23,080 nt of DNA from CAZRUA01 sp964603125 (GTDB taxonomy: Bacteria > Bacteroidota > Bacteroidia > B-17B0 > Aurantibacillaceae), in NCBI GenBank assembly GCA_964603125.1, contig CAZRUA010000054.1, forward strand, positions 1 to 23,080, written 5' to 3'. The notes below the pieces were generated by a model. That model worked only from the letters and a program-made list of their open reading frames with translations. It was not told the origin of the DNA and did not search any database. The translations under genes and the position numbers were made by a program. Positions 8,388-15,860 of the stretch are shown here, piece by piece (position 1 is the first letter of the stretch; the number at the start of each line of letters is the position of its first letter).

Positions 8388-9310
8388 TGAAATACACTCT
8401 TCACTTCATAGCACTTTGTTTTTTGTTGTTAGCTTGTTCGGAGCCAACTAAAAATGAGGAGAAAAAAAAGGAAACTAAAATTGAAGCTGACAACATTGAA
8501 GGAAACGAAGTAAATCGTTTTGCTAGCAACCCTGCCGATGAAAAGTATTTAGGTGCTTGGGTTGGATTTTTTCAAATGGATGTTGTGGCTATGGAAGAGA
8601 ATAAGGAAGAAGTTGTTGAGGTAGCCAATGTTTATCCCACCGAAAATAAAATTAATTTATCCATTGATTCCTTATGGGAAGATAGGGTAGTGGGGCACAG
8701 TGTTGTTGCAGGCAATGAACGCCCTTTTGCTGGTACAGTAAAACGAGCAGATGGTGTTTTAAATTTTGTTTGTAAAGAGCCTGGCGACAATAAATATGAT
8801 GGTGAATTTGCTTTTAGCATTAGCAATGATACATTAGTGGGTAAATGGGCTAAGTTTAAAAAAGAAGGAACAACACGAAGGATGTATAGTTTAATAAAAG
8901 TTGTTTATAACTATAACAAGGAATTAATGTTGGATATTGATAACCAGTTTGTGAATTGGGAAAAGTACAAAACAGGATTTGATAAAGAGTACGAACAATT
9001 TTGGACACAGTACGAAGCAACAACCGATGCCATTTTTAAAATAAATGCTTCTAACCATTTATTAACTAAGGAAGAAGTGGAGAACCTTGTAAAAAGTGAT
9101 ATTTCTATTATACGCAATACCGTATATGCGCGACACGGATATTCATTTAAAAAGAAAGCCTACCGTGTGTTTTTCGATTCGCAATCGTGGTACATACCTG
9201 TGTATGCTGATATTAAAAAAGATATAACAGATTTAGAGAAAAAGAATATTGAGTTACTGATGAAGTATGAAAAAAATGCCGAGGAGTTTTACGATTCCTT
9301 TGGTAGATAA
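8387..9310 (+). CDS. YARHG-domain lipoprotein (first of two tandem paralogs)
   Basis: 307 residues. The signal peptide MKYTLHFIALCFLLLAC ends in a lipobox with Cys17 as the lipid-attachment site, so the protein is probably membrane-anchored in the periplasm or on the outer membrane. Residues ~54-165 form a domain shared with the next gene: LGAWVGFF, NKINLSID, VVGHSVVAGNERPFAGT and KYDGEFAFSI, a strand-rich pattern reminiscent of lipocalin-like or META-like sandwiches (an inference). Residues ~225-295 are a YARHG domain, with the naming motif at 247-251, followed by FFDSQSWYIPVY and a charged helix. YARHG domains are extracellular and their function is not known. The gene overlaps the uvrA stop by one base and precedes its paralog by 13 bp. 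Confidence 0.88.
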   Translation: MKYTLHFIALCFLLLACSEPTKNEEKKKETKIEADNIEGNEVNRFASNPADEKYLGAWVGFFQMDVVAMEENKEEVVEVANVYPTENKINLSIDSLWEDRVVGHSVVAGNERPFAGTVKRADGVLNFVCKEPGDNKYDGEFAFSISNDTLVGKWAKFKKEGTTRRMYSLIKVVYNYNKELMLDIDNQFVNWEKYKTGFDKEYEQFWTQYEATTDAIFKINASNHLLTKEEVENLVKSDISIIRNTVYARHGYSFKKKAYRVFFDSQSWYIPVYADIKKDITDLEKKNIELLMKYEKNAEEFYDSFGR

Positions 9311-9323
9311 TACACCATAAGAA

Positions 9324-10337
9324 ATGATGAAATTTATTTGTAAAACACTAATTGTTTTGATAGTTGCCTTTGCAGCTTCTTGCTCAAACCCTATTAAAAA
9401 CGAAAACCCTACTATTGAAGTAGATAGTGGTGTAAGTATTAGCGAGCAACCCGCTTATGTAAAAGATAGTTTAAATGCAGCGCGAATTCAGGATAGTATA
9501 AAGCAAGCCAATTTGTACCGTGATACTTTGGTAACAGCACCCGAGGATAGCAGCTTGTTAGGCTTTTGGGTAGGTTATTTTGAAAATGATAAAGAGCAAA
9601 GTTATAAGGACGAAGTATTTGTGGATGAAGGTTTTTATTGGAACCGTCAAAACAAAATTAATTTATCCATTGATAAAATAGAAGATACAATAGTAGTAGG
9701 GCATAGTGTGGTTGCGGGTAACGAACGACCTTTTAAAGGAACACGAAGTTTAAAAGGCGGTGTGTATAGCTTTAAAGTAAAAGAGCCGGGCAATGATAAA
9801 TACGATGGTGAATTTACCTTTGAAATTGATGGGGAAAAACTATCGGGTACTTGGAAAGCTTATGGGAAGATTGAAATACCTAAGCGCAGGTATAAATTGG
9901 AGAAGAAGGAATTTGTTTACAACAAAAACATTATGCTGGAAGAAACCGGCGAAAACGGACAAGTACGATTTATTGATTGGAGCAAGGTGAAGACAAAAGG
10001 ATACAATAGCGATTTGGAGTATTGGGAAAAAAGATATGCAAGTGCTACCAATAAAATTTTTAAATTAAATGCATCGAGTAAATTATTGAAAAAAGAACAA
10101 GTAGAAAACTTAAGTGCGGGCGATTTATTGATTATACGCAACACCATTTATGCACGCCACGGCTATTCGTTTAAAAACCGACCACTGCGTGTGTTTTTTG
10201 ATATGCAAAAATGGTACATACCTGTTTATGCCAATATTAAAGATGATTTTACTGAGATAGAAAAGAAAAACATTGAATTGCTTTTGCAATATGAAAAAAA
10301 TGCAAAAGAGTATTACGATTATTTTGGACGCGGATAA
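9324..10337 (+). CDS. YARHG-domain lipoprotein (second tandem paralog)
   Basis: 337 residues with lipobox FAASC (Cys20). The gene clearly duplicates the preceding one: FWVGYFEND, NKINLSID, VVGHSVVAGNERPFKGT, KYDGEFTFEI and a C-terminal YARHG domain with the motif at 276-280 and FFDMQKWYIPVY after it. It differs by a longer Asp/Ser-rich linker after the lipid anchor (about residues 22-78), which would place the folded part further from the membrane. An ATG at 9324 is followed directly by a second at 9327; either could be used. It lies 13 bp after its paralog and 8 bp before the DUF2306 gene, so all are probably one transcript. Function unknown. Confidence 0.88.
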   Translation: MMKFICKTLIVLIVAFAASCSNPIKNENPTIEVDSGVSISEQPAYVKDSLNAARIQDSIKQANLYRDTLVTAPEDSSLLGFWVGYFENDKEQSYKDEVFVDEGFYWNRQNKINLSIDKIEDTIVVGHSVVAGNERPFKGTRSLKGGVYSFKVKEPGNDKYDGEFTFEIDGEKLSGTWKAYGKIEIPKRRYKLEKKEFVYNKNIMLEETGENGQVRFIDWSKVKTKGYNSDLEYWEKRYASATNKIFKLNASSKLLKKEQVENLSAGDLLIIRNTIYARHGYSFKNRPLRVFFDMQKWYIPVYANIKDDFTEIEKKNIELLLQYEKNAKEYYDYFGRG

Positions 10338-10345
10338 ACCCTAAA

Positions 10346-10978
10346 GTGAAACTAAGCAGGGCACATATACTGATTTTACTTTTAGTTTTAGGCTTTGGCT
10401 ATTTTTTTTACTTAATGTGTTTAATCACATTGCAGTATATACCCCTACAATTGGATGTAGCATTTTTGCAGGTGAAGCAAGATGAGGTGAAACTATCCTA
10501 TTACCCTTTTGCTTTTTTTACCCATGTGTACAGTAGCATATTTGTTTTGTTTTTTGGCTTTTTTCAGTTTTTTAATCAGCTGCGCGTAAAGTACAAAAAG
10601 CTGCACCAACAATTTGGAAAGCTTTACATCCTTATTATTTTGGTTTTTTCGGCACCCTCGGGTTTGGTAATGGCTTACCATGCCAATGGCGGTTGGAGCG
10701 CACAATTATCATTTGTATTGCTAGCCTTGTTTTGGTTTTATTTTACCTTACAAGCTTATGTGTATGCCCGTAAAAAAAACTGGCAAAAGCACAAAAACTA
10801 CATGTACCGCAGTTATGCCCTAACACTCTCTGCCATAAGCCTACGTTTGTTTAAATGGTTTTTAGCCCATTATTTTCAATTACCCCCAATGGATATATAC
10901 AGGTTTGTTGCCTGGGCAGGTTGGTTGTTTAATTGGGCTTTTGCGGAGTGGCTGATTTGGAGGGGCAAATTGAGTTAA
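10346..10978 (+). CDS. DUF2306-family integral membrane protein
   Basis: 210 residues starting with GTG, 8 bp after the stop of the YARHG lipoprotein; an alternative start inside would cut the first membrane segment. Hydrophobic segments lie at about 7-29, 55-77, 92-110, 119-140, 155-175 and 184-205. The pattern FFTHVYSSIFVLFFGFFQFF then KLHQQFGKLYILIILV, HANGG and WQKHKNYMYRSYALTLSAI matches the DUF2306 family, with conserved histidines (60, 87, 112, 149) and Arg155 that could bind a cofactor such as haem or a metal, although no biochemical role is established. It ends the uvrA-YARHG-YARHG cluster and faces a convergent gene only 19 bp away with no terminator between them. Confidence 0.8.
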   Translation: MKLSRAHILILLLVLGFGYFFYLMCLITLQYIPLQLDVAFLQVKQDEVKLSYYPFAFFTHVYSSIFVLFFGFFQFFNQLRVKYKKLHQQFGKLYILIILVFSAPSGLVMAYHANGGWSAQLSFVLLALFWFYFTLQAYVYARKKNWQKHKNYMYRSYALTLSAISLRLFKWFLAHYFQLPPMDIYRFVAWAGWLFNWAFAEWLIWRGKLS

Positions 10979-10997
10979 GATATTTCATGTAGTAATT

Positions 10998-11666
10998 TTA
11001 CTTCTTCTTAGATGCTATTAAGCAATCGTCAATTTTTTTTTGATTCTCTTCATCAAGTTTCCATCTACCATATCCTCTTTTACTTGGTCCTAGAATTCTA
11101 AAATGATTACCATTTAATTTAAAAGGCAATGATTTATGAAAGTTGTAAATTAGTTCATAGGATTTGTTATCGTCAATTGGGTAAGGCACAATTATGTGTA
11201 ATCTTGCAAATAGCCTCCCGGATTCAATTGAACACATAACCCATCCGTATGGCTCAGGGCTATTTCCGTAATGATAGAAACATGAAATCCAATATTTAGA
11301 TAAAGGTAAATAACTATCATCCATAAGATTTTCAACATAATCTAATAGGTCTAGAATATTTGTGTTTTCATTTTCCCAAGTAATTGTATTTTCCATTTGT
11401 TCAAAACCCACGTTGTTGCATTCTCGTTTTGCAAAACCTAAAAAGTTGTTTAGTTTTTCAATTGTTTTGTTTGCTTTCTGCAATTCATTATTCTTGTCGT
11501 AGTCTAATGTTAATTGAATCTTGTTATCTGTGGTAGCATTAAAATTATTTACAAAACTGTCAATTAACTTTTGAGTTGCACGTTTTACGTTTTTATCTCG
11601 CACAGCATGCCCATGAGAATTCGATTTAGGCGGGCAATACATGAAATATGATAATGATTTGTCCAT
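10998..11666 (-). CDS. Protein of unknown function, second gene of a lipoprotein pair
   Basis: The frame extends to a TTG at 11672, but the ATG at 11666 gives the better start (MDKSLSYFMYCPPKSNSHG; 222 residues). No signal peptide or membrane segment is seen, so it is likely cytoplasmic. The N-terminal half has a Lys/Asn-rich helical region with possible coiled coil (LQKANKTIEKLNNFLGFAKRE). The C-terminal half is strand-rich and aromatic (YWISCFYHYGNSPEPYGWVM, RLFARLHIIVPYPIDD, HFRILGPSKRGYGRWKL). No family is recognised. Its ATG lies 6 bp after the stop of the lipoprotein gene, so the two are probably translated from one mRNA. The end of the gene abuts the DUF2306 gene without spacer DNA, which may mark the edge of an inserted block. 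Confidence 0.65.
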   Translation of the reverse strand: MDKSLSYFMYCPPKSNSHGHAVRDKNVKRATQKLIDSFVNNFNATTDNKIQLTLDYDKNNELQKANKTIEKLNNFLGFAKRECNNVGFEQMENTITWENENTNILDLLDYVENLMDDSYLPLSKYWISCFYHYGNSPEPYGWVMCSIESGRLFARLHIIVPYPIDDNKSYELIYNFHKSLPFKLNGNHFRILGPSKRGYGRWKLDEENQKKIDDCLIASKKK

Positions 11667-11672
11667 TTGCAA

Positions 11673-12236
11673 TTAATTTGTCATTTTTTGAATTAATATC
11701 TTCTTGTCAAGATACCATGATTTTCCATTTCTCGTTCCAAATAAAAAGTCGGGATGCCCATGATAATTTGGATGAGAGTTTTCTAATTCAGTTAAAATTT
11801 CTTTATCTAACCAATCAAATTTAAATTCTTCTTTGGTATATTTTGGCGAATTGTAGTCAATTTCCTTATCTAGGTCACGAATCTTCTTAAATGTTAAAGA
11901 GTCAAAATACAATAGAGCTTGCAATGAATAGTCCGAAGGACCAGGAACAGAAATTCTTTCGTTTTGACCAGAGTTGTCAATGGAAACAAGTTTAAACATC
12001 ACTTTTGTTGGCTTGTAAGTTTTAAAGGTAAGTAGTTTTGTCAATTTGTTAATATCGTTAGAAATAGTTGTAGTAATATTTCCATTAACAAAAGTTGTGT
12101 CTTTAAAAGTGGTATCTTTTTTTGTTGTTTCGGTATTTGAGATTGTTTGCTGTGGCGCTTGCTTTTGTTCACAGGAAAGAATGCAAAATAAAAATGCTAA
12201 ACTTAGGAATAGTGATATGTTAGATTTTATTTTCAT
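11673..12236 (-). CDS. Small lipoprotein of unknown function
   Basis: 187 residues. The signal peptide MKIKSNISLFLSLAFLFCILSC ends in a lipobox (ILSC, Cys22), followed by a Gln/Thr-rich linker (EQKQAPQQTISNTETTKKDTTF). The mature part has no recognisable motif; it contains FKTYKPTKVMFKLVSIDNSG and a C-terminal stretch ending GTRNGKSWYLDKKILIQKM. The ATG lies 9 bp from the end of the attC-like element at 12245-12375, as is usual for a gene at the start of an integron cassette (an inference). It is followed at once by the 222-residue gene; the pair may act together, for example as an exported factor and a cytoplasmic partner, but nothing in the sequence proves this. Confidence 0.7.
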   Translation of the reverse strand: MKIKSNISLFLSLAFLFCILSCEQKQAPQQTISNTETTKKDTTFKDTTFVNGNITTTISNDINKLTKLLTFKTYKPTKVMFKLVSIDNSGQNERISVPGPSDYSLQALLYFDSLTFKKIRDLDKEIDYNSPKYTKEEFKFDWLDKEILTELENSHPNYHGHPDFLFGTRNGKSWYLDKKILIQKMTN

Positions 12237-12244
12237 TTACTTGT

Positions 12245-12375
12245 TGATAACGGTTTGGGTATTGGCGAAGGCAGGGATTAGAAGTATAAATGTTCATATT
12301 AGCACATATGTACAATAGAATTCCAAATGTTGAATATAGGACTTCAGCCCTGCTTTTGCCAATAGCTTGTTAGGC
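12245..12375 (-). repeat. attC-like imperfect hairpin between the AIPR gene and the lipoprotein gene
   Basis: Read on the minus strand, the element starts GCCTAAC (fits the RYYYAAC core of integron attC sites) and ends GTTATCA, where GTTA pairs with TAAC. Inside, ATTGGC and GCCAAT pair and continue into 16-bp arms (12261-12276 and 12348-12363, two mismatches). Spacers between outer and inner boxes are unequal (5 and 9 nt), and the loop is 71 nt. At 131 nt it is within the attC size range. The last four bases of the R' box do not fit GTTRRRY, and no integrase or attI is in the window, so the call is an inference from structure. Confidence 0.5.
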
Positions 12376-12386
12376 ACAGTACATTT

Positions 12387-14237
12387 TTAATATTTCATAT
12401 TTTGTCTTTCGGTAACACTAAGCTTATTAATGTCACTTGTGATTTTATCCTTCATAAAAGAATAACTGTCTTTACTCTTAAACCAAACTGAATAAACCAT
12501 TAAGTTGTTTTTCTTAAGTTCTTCTTTCATTAAATTACTCAAAGAGTTTAAAATAAAATTATAATAAATGATAGTTTTTAGATTTTCATTCTCAATATCA
12601 GTTCGTAGTTTCCCTTTCGCACCCTTTAGATTTTCTAGATTTAATAAGTTGAAAGCATAATGATATAATGCCAATATATCAAAAGAGGCGTACTGCACAA
12701 AGGATAAACTCAATAATTCCTTTTGTTCACCTGTTAAATCTTCCGGGCTTATGTTTTTTAATTTTAATGATTTGTTTTTTATTTCCATTCTTTTCCTTTC
12801 GACAATTAAGAAAACATAATACGAAAGATACATTTCAATATGATCCGTTTCTTCATTAAATATTTTTTCATATAGTCCTGCACTTGGAAAAGTTATTGAA
12901 GATTTAAAAATATTTTTTTTATTTTGTTTGGCATTAAATGGATCTTGAAGAAAGTATGCTAAGTAGGTTTGTGCAAATGTCTCATTTGGTATAACGGATA
13001 TTCCTCTTATTTTTTTTCGATATTCTCCTCTTCTTGTTTCATACCAAATGTTTGTGTCCTTATAAAATAGCTTTTGAAGTTTTAATTGAATATCATCATT
13101 AGAGTGAAAATCTCTATCATTAATTGGGTTTTGTGAGTTTGTATATCTTGTTACATTTAGATCAAAATCTTTTCCTCCTGTTTTTAAAACACGTAAAGAA
13201 ATTAACGCATTTTCGTCCATAGACTTCCTTATAATATCCTTTGCAAATTGGTAAGACTCGAATATGCTGTAAACTGTTTGTGCACCATTTATGACTTGAA
13301 TACCCTTTAATGTAACTTTTCCATTATCTGGATCAAAAGGTCGTATACTCTCTGTTATAGCTGTTATTCCATTATTGAAATACCAAAAGTTTAAAGGGTT
13401 ATTTTTAATGGTATTTGAAATTTCGGCATTGAAAAATGATTTTGGAAGTGGGTTTCTTATGTTCTTATAAAATAATGAGAAACCATAGTTTTGAAAAAGT
13501 CTGTAAATTTCAATAGGTTTTACTAAAAAAATATAAGATTCGTGTGGTAAATTGTCTGGTATTTTAATACATTTCTTTTCTTCAAAATTTAGATCAAAAT
13601 CAGACTTTGGAATGTATGGCGTTTCGATAGGATTGTGTGTTCTTATTTCTTTGTAGGCTATTTCAATATGATTTTGTTTTAACTTATTTAAATCAAGCAG
13701 TTCAAAGGAAATAAGCTCTGTTACAAAATCTGAAATATGTTCATTAATACTATCAACACCTTGACATAATGAAACAAATAGAAATTTTATTTTGCCATTA
13801 TTTTTCTTGTGTTGAATGAATTTATCATATTGAGCTATAAAATTCTTATTATTATTTGAATCCGTTTTTTTGCCTGAAAGTATTAATCTAAAGTCTGTTA
13901 AACAGGCTCTGATTTCCTTAGACATTTCATTTGTCTTGTAAATATTCGTTTTTCTAAACCATTTTGCTTGTACAACATAATAAACTTCTTTTCCTTCGTG
14001 ATCATTATTATTAAAAATTAAGTCACAAGAATTATCATCTTCTCCTTCGGTAATTAAATTGTCAAAATCTGCAAGTTCAGTTTTCGGCAAATAGTTTTTG
14101 AGAAACCATAATAAAAACCCAAAAGACTTTTTCCCATCCTCAGTATTTAGTTTTTTTAAAAATGCGTTGTTTTTAAACGCTTTGTTAAGTTCTGTTATTT
14201 CTTGATCAATTATGTCGTAAAAAAGTTCGCTATTCAT
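12387..14237 (-). CDS. AIPR-family protein with nuclease-like N-terminus, candidate phage-defence gene
   Basis: 616 residues, cytoplasmic. The central region carries the AIPR (abortive infection phage resistance) signature: FWYFNNGITAI (284-294), IQVINGAQTVYSI (313-325), RYTNSQNPI (364-372) with NDRDFHSND after it, and WYETRRGEY (398-406). The N-terminal ~100 residues contain E64, D72 (DLIF) and Q90-A-K92 (VVQAKW), the spacing of a PD-(D/E)XK endonuclease core in which Gln replaces the usual acidic residue, as in Mrr-like enzymes. AIPR proteins are linked to abortive infection, and some relatives occur beside restriction systems; here it stands alone. The region looks more A+T-rich than uvrA. 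It lies downstream of the promoter in the repeat copy at 14279-14423 and between 10-bp inverted repeats (12369-12378, 14273-14282). Confidence 0.88.
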   Translation of the reverse strand: MNSELFYDIIDQEITELNKAFKNNAFLKKLNTEDGKKSFGFLLWFLKNYLPKTELADFDNLITEGEDDNSCDLIFNNNDHEGKEVYYVVQAKWFRKTNIYKTNEMSKEIRACLTDFRLILSGKKTDSNNNKNFIAQYDKFIQHKKNNGKIKFLFVSLCQGVDSINEHISDFVTELISFELLDLNKLKQNHIEIAYKEIRTHNPIETPYIPKSDFDLNFEEKKCIKIPDNLPHESYIFLVKPIEIYRLFQNYGFSLFYKNIRNPLPKSFFNAEISNTIKNNPLNFWYFNNGITAITESIRPFDPDNGKVTLKGIQVINGAQTVYSIFESYQFAKDIIRKSMDENALISLRVLKTGGKDFDLNVTRYTNSQNPINDRDFHSNDDIQLKLQKLFYKDTNIWYETRRGEYRKKIRGISVIPNETFAQTYLAYFLQDPFNAKQNKKNIFKSSITFPSAGLYEKIFNEETDHIEMYLSYYVFLIVERKRMEIKNKSLKLKNISPEDLTGEQKELLSLSFVQYASFDILALYHYAFNLLNLENLKGAKGKLRTDIENENLKTIIYYNFILNSLSNLMKEELKKNNLMVYSVWFKSKDSYSFMKDKITSDINKLSVTERQNMKY

Positions 14238-14278
14238 CTAAAGGATTGTTTGTATGTAGGGTCCATCTGTATTGTGCC

Positions 14279-14423
14279 TAACTTGTTTATACCCGCCACA
14301 TTTTGGCACATATACATCCTAATTCGAGTGTATACCCGCCATTTTGTTGCTTGTAAATTTATACGTTTATTATTAACAAATATATAACATTTACCGCACA
14401 AAACAAAACACCCACCATAAGGT
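14279..14423 (-). repeat. Copy 1 of the promoter-leader repeat module, upstream of the AIPR gene
   Basis: About 145 bp, roughly 90 % identical by eye to 15711-15854. Read on the minus strand it contains the left half of a damaged terminator palindrome, a consensus promoter, a TATACA...TGTATA hairpin with neighbouring GGCGGGTATA direct repeats, and ends in GTTAGGC. The two copies stop matching exactly after GTTAG. Compared with copy 2, the terminator hairpin is interrupted (ACCCACCATAAGG then unrelated sequence) and the leader hairpin has lost some pairs. Confidence 0.85.
14377..14407 (-). promoter_or_regulatory. Consensus Bacteroidota promoter reading into the AIPR gene
   Basis: On the minus strand TTTG (14407-14404), 19 bp spacer, TATATTTG (14384-14377): both boxes match TTTG/TAnnTTTG perfectly. 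Transcription would start near 14371 and give a ~134-nt leader for the AIPR gene. Confidence 0.7.
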
Positions 14424-14639
14424 TTATTTGTAAAGTATTACAAGGAAGTGCAGGTGACATTTTGAAACCGAACTGTTTTTTACGTACAAAATGGTTTAAA
14501 CTAAGGTACTATTTTTCAGCGGAGGCAAAAAAAAGTGGTTGCGAGACTAAAAGCGAACATGCATTAATTTAGCCGAAGCCCTTCCTCGTCCCGCAGCTTG
14601 AGCTTGCTTGCAGTTAGTGGTAGTGTTAGTTTATTAGTG
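14424..14639. other. Intergenic stretch between the repeat module and the T9SS gene
   Basis: No gene is visible. The part next to the T9SS gene reads on the minus strand CACTAAC then AGCAAGCTCAAGCTGC, GGGACGAGG and AAGGGCTTCGGC, a G+C-richer stretch with short inverted runs that could be a decayed attC-like or REP-like site. Immediately beside the stop codon is a 14-bp tandem repeat (TAGTGTTAGTTTAT) in 2.7 copies at 14621-14661, which runs into the last codons of the T9SS gene. Confidence 0.4.
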
Positions 14640-15704
14640 TTAGTTTATTAGTGTTATAAATCCATTGATAGTTTTCGTCTCGTCACAAATATTTTTATAA
14701 TGAACTATGTAATAATATACTCCGTCAACATTGTTTTTTTGTTCAATATTTTTACCGTCCCAGCTAAAGGAGGTTGAATTTGATTGATAAACAATTTGTC
14801 CCCAACGATTATAAATTTGTATATTAATATTGACTATGTTTTTTTCTTCTGCTGGTTTTAGAAAGTCATTAACATTATCTCCGTTAGGTGTAAAAACGTT
14901 GGGCATAGTAAAGGCGCTTGAATAATCTTGGATTTGAACTTCAGTCAAGGAAGTTGCTCCATTTGCAGTACAAGGAAAAATATTAGGACATTTAATTTGT
15001 AGTGAAGCGTTTTGAGGATTAACTTCGTAAACATCGGAAAATTCAAATGCTAAAACTTTCAAGTTGTCTGCGCTGCAACTTGTTTGGCCAATAGTCAAAG
15101 CTCCATATATTGAACCGTTTGGAGTATTTAAATGACCGATATTTTTTATATCGGTAATATTGTCGTAAGTGTTATTAAGGCTTATTTGTACTAAGTCATT
15201 TGCCGAGGTTACAAATAGTAGATTGTTTTTATACCAAGTAAGATCTCCACCTGAGCCAAAATAATATGTTAAAGAATCAACTGGATTGTATTGTTTAATT
15301 GTGTCAACGATTATGTAATTTCCATTTGTAACATCAATTTTATAGAGTATTGCGCCTGAAGTTGCTGCGAAAATGAAATTGTCGTCAAGTGCAACAAGCG
15401 AAGTCATCCAGTCGCCCATATTTAAAAGAGTGTCTGGTATTGGATTTGGTGTTATTAAAGTGTTGTTACAGTTATTTTGGTTAATTCTATATATTTTTTT
15501 TCCGTCTGTCGAGTATAACGTCTGATTAGGTGTTAAGGCAATGTCAAACATTGTTAATCCTGTATTGCAAACAATTTGGTAGCTACAATTCGAATAGTCT
15601 GCATAAATTAAGTTATTGTTGTCACAGCCAATATAGTAGTTGTTTTGTCCATATAAAACATGACTGACAAGGATAAATAATATTATTTTGACTGTCTTTA
15701 ACAT
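14640..15704 (-). CDS. Secreted propeller-like protein with T9SS type B sorting domain
   Basis: The frame is open up to 15749, but the upstream part is translated from the repeat module; the ATG at 15704 begins a normal signal peptide (MLKTVKIILFILVSHVLYGQ), giving 354 residues. The N-terminal ~250 residues repeat a pattern of ALTPNQTLYSTDGKKIYRIN-like blades, consistent with a beta-propeller. The last ~85 residues are the gliding-motility-associated (CHU_C) type B sorting domain: PNVFTPNGDNVNDF, IYNRWGQIVYQS, SWDGK, DGVYYYIVHY and final NGFITLI. Such proteins cross the outer membrane through the type IX system and are attached to or released from the surface. It lies downstream of the promoter of repeat copy 2 and is bracketed by a 16-bp inverted repeat (14613-14628 / 15699-15714). 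Confidence 0.9.
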   Translation of the reverse strand: MLKTVKIILFILVSHVLYGQNNYYIGCDNNNLIYADYSNCSYQIVCNTGLTMFDIALTPNQTLYSTDGKKIYRINQNNCNNTLITPNPIPDTLLNMGDWMTSLVALDDNFIFAATSGAILYKIDVTNGNYIIVDTIKQYNPVDSLTYYFGSGGDLTWYKNNLLFVTSANDLVQISLNNTYDNITDIKNIGHLNTPNGSIYGALTIGQTSCSADNLKVLAFEFSDVYEVNPQNASLQIKCPNIFPCTANGATSLTEVQIQDYSSAFTMPNVFTPNGDNVNDFLKPAEEKNIVNINIQIYNRWGQIVYQSNSTSFSWDGKNIEQKNNVDGVYYYIVHYKNICDETKTINGFITLIN

Positions 15705-15807
15705 TACCACTAACTTGTTTATACCCGACACATTTTGGCGCATATACATCCCAATTTGGGTGTATACCCGCCATTTTGTTGCTTGTAAATATATTCGTTA
15801 CTCATAA

Positions 15808-15838
15808 CAAATATATACCATTTACCGCACAAAACAAA
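15808..15838 (-). promoter_or_regulatory. Consensus Bacteroidota promoter reading into the T9SS gene
   Basis: On the minus strand TTTG (15838-15835), 19 bp spacer, TATATTTG (15815-15808). Same arrangement as in copy 1. Transcription would begin near 15802, about 98 nt before the ATG at 15704, with the leader hairpin inside the 5' UTR. Confidence 0.7.
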
Positions 15839-15860
15839 ACACCCACCATAAGGTGGGTGC
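15828..15860 (-). terminator. Terminator hairpin of repeat copy 2
   Basis: CACCCACC-ATAA-GGTGGGTG (15840-15859) is a perfect 8-bp stem. On the minus strand it is followed by TTTTGTTTTG, a T-rich run that also contains the -33 box of the adjoining promoter. The element would stop incoming minus-strand transcription just before the new promoter. Confidence 0.6.

Noticed and set aside
15705..15749. Upstream start for the T9SS gene (MYMRQNVSGINKLVV...)
   Set aside because: These codons come from the repeat module; the ATG at 15704 starts a clean signal peptide.
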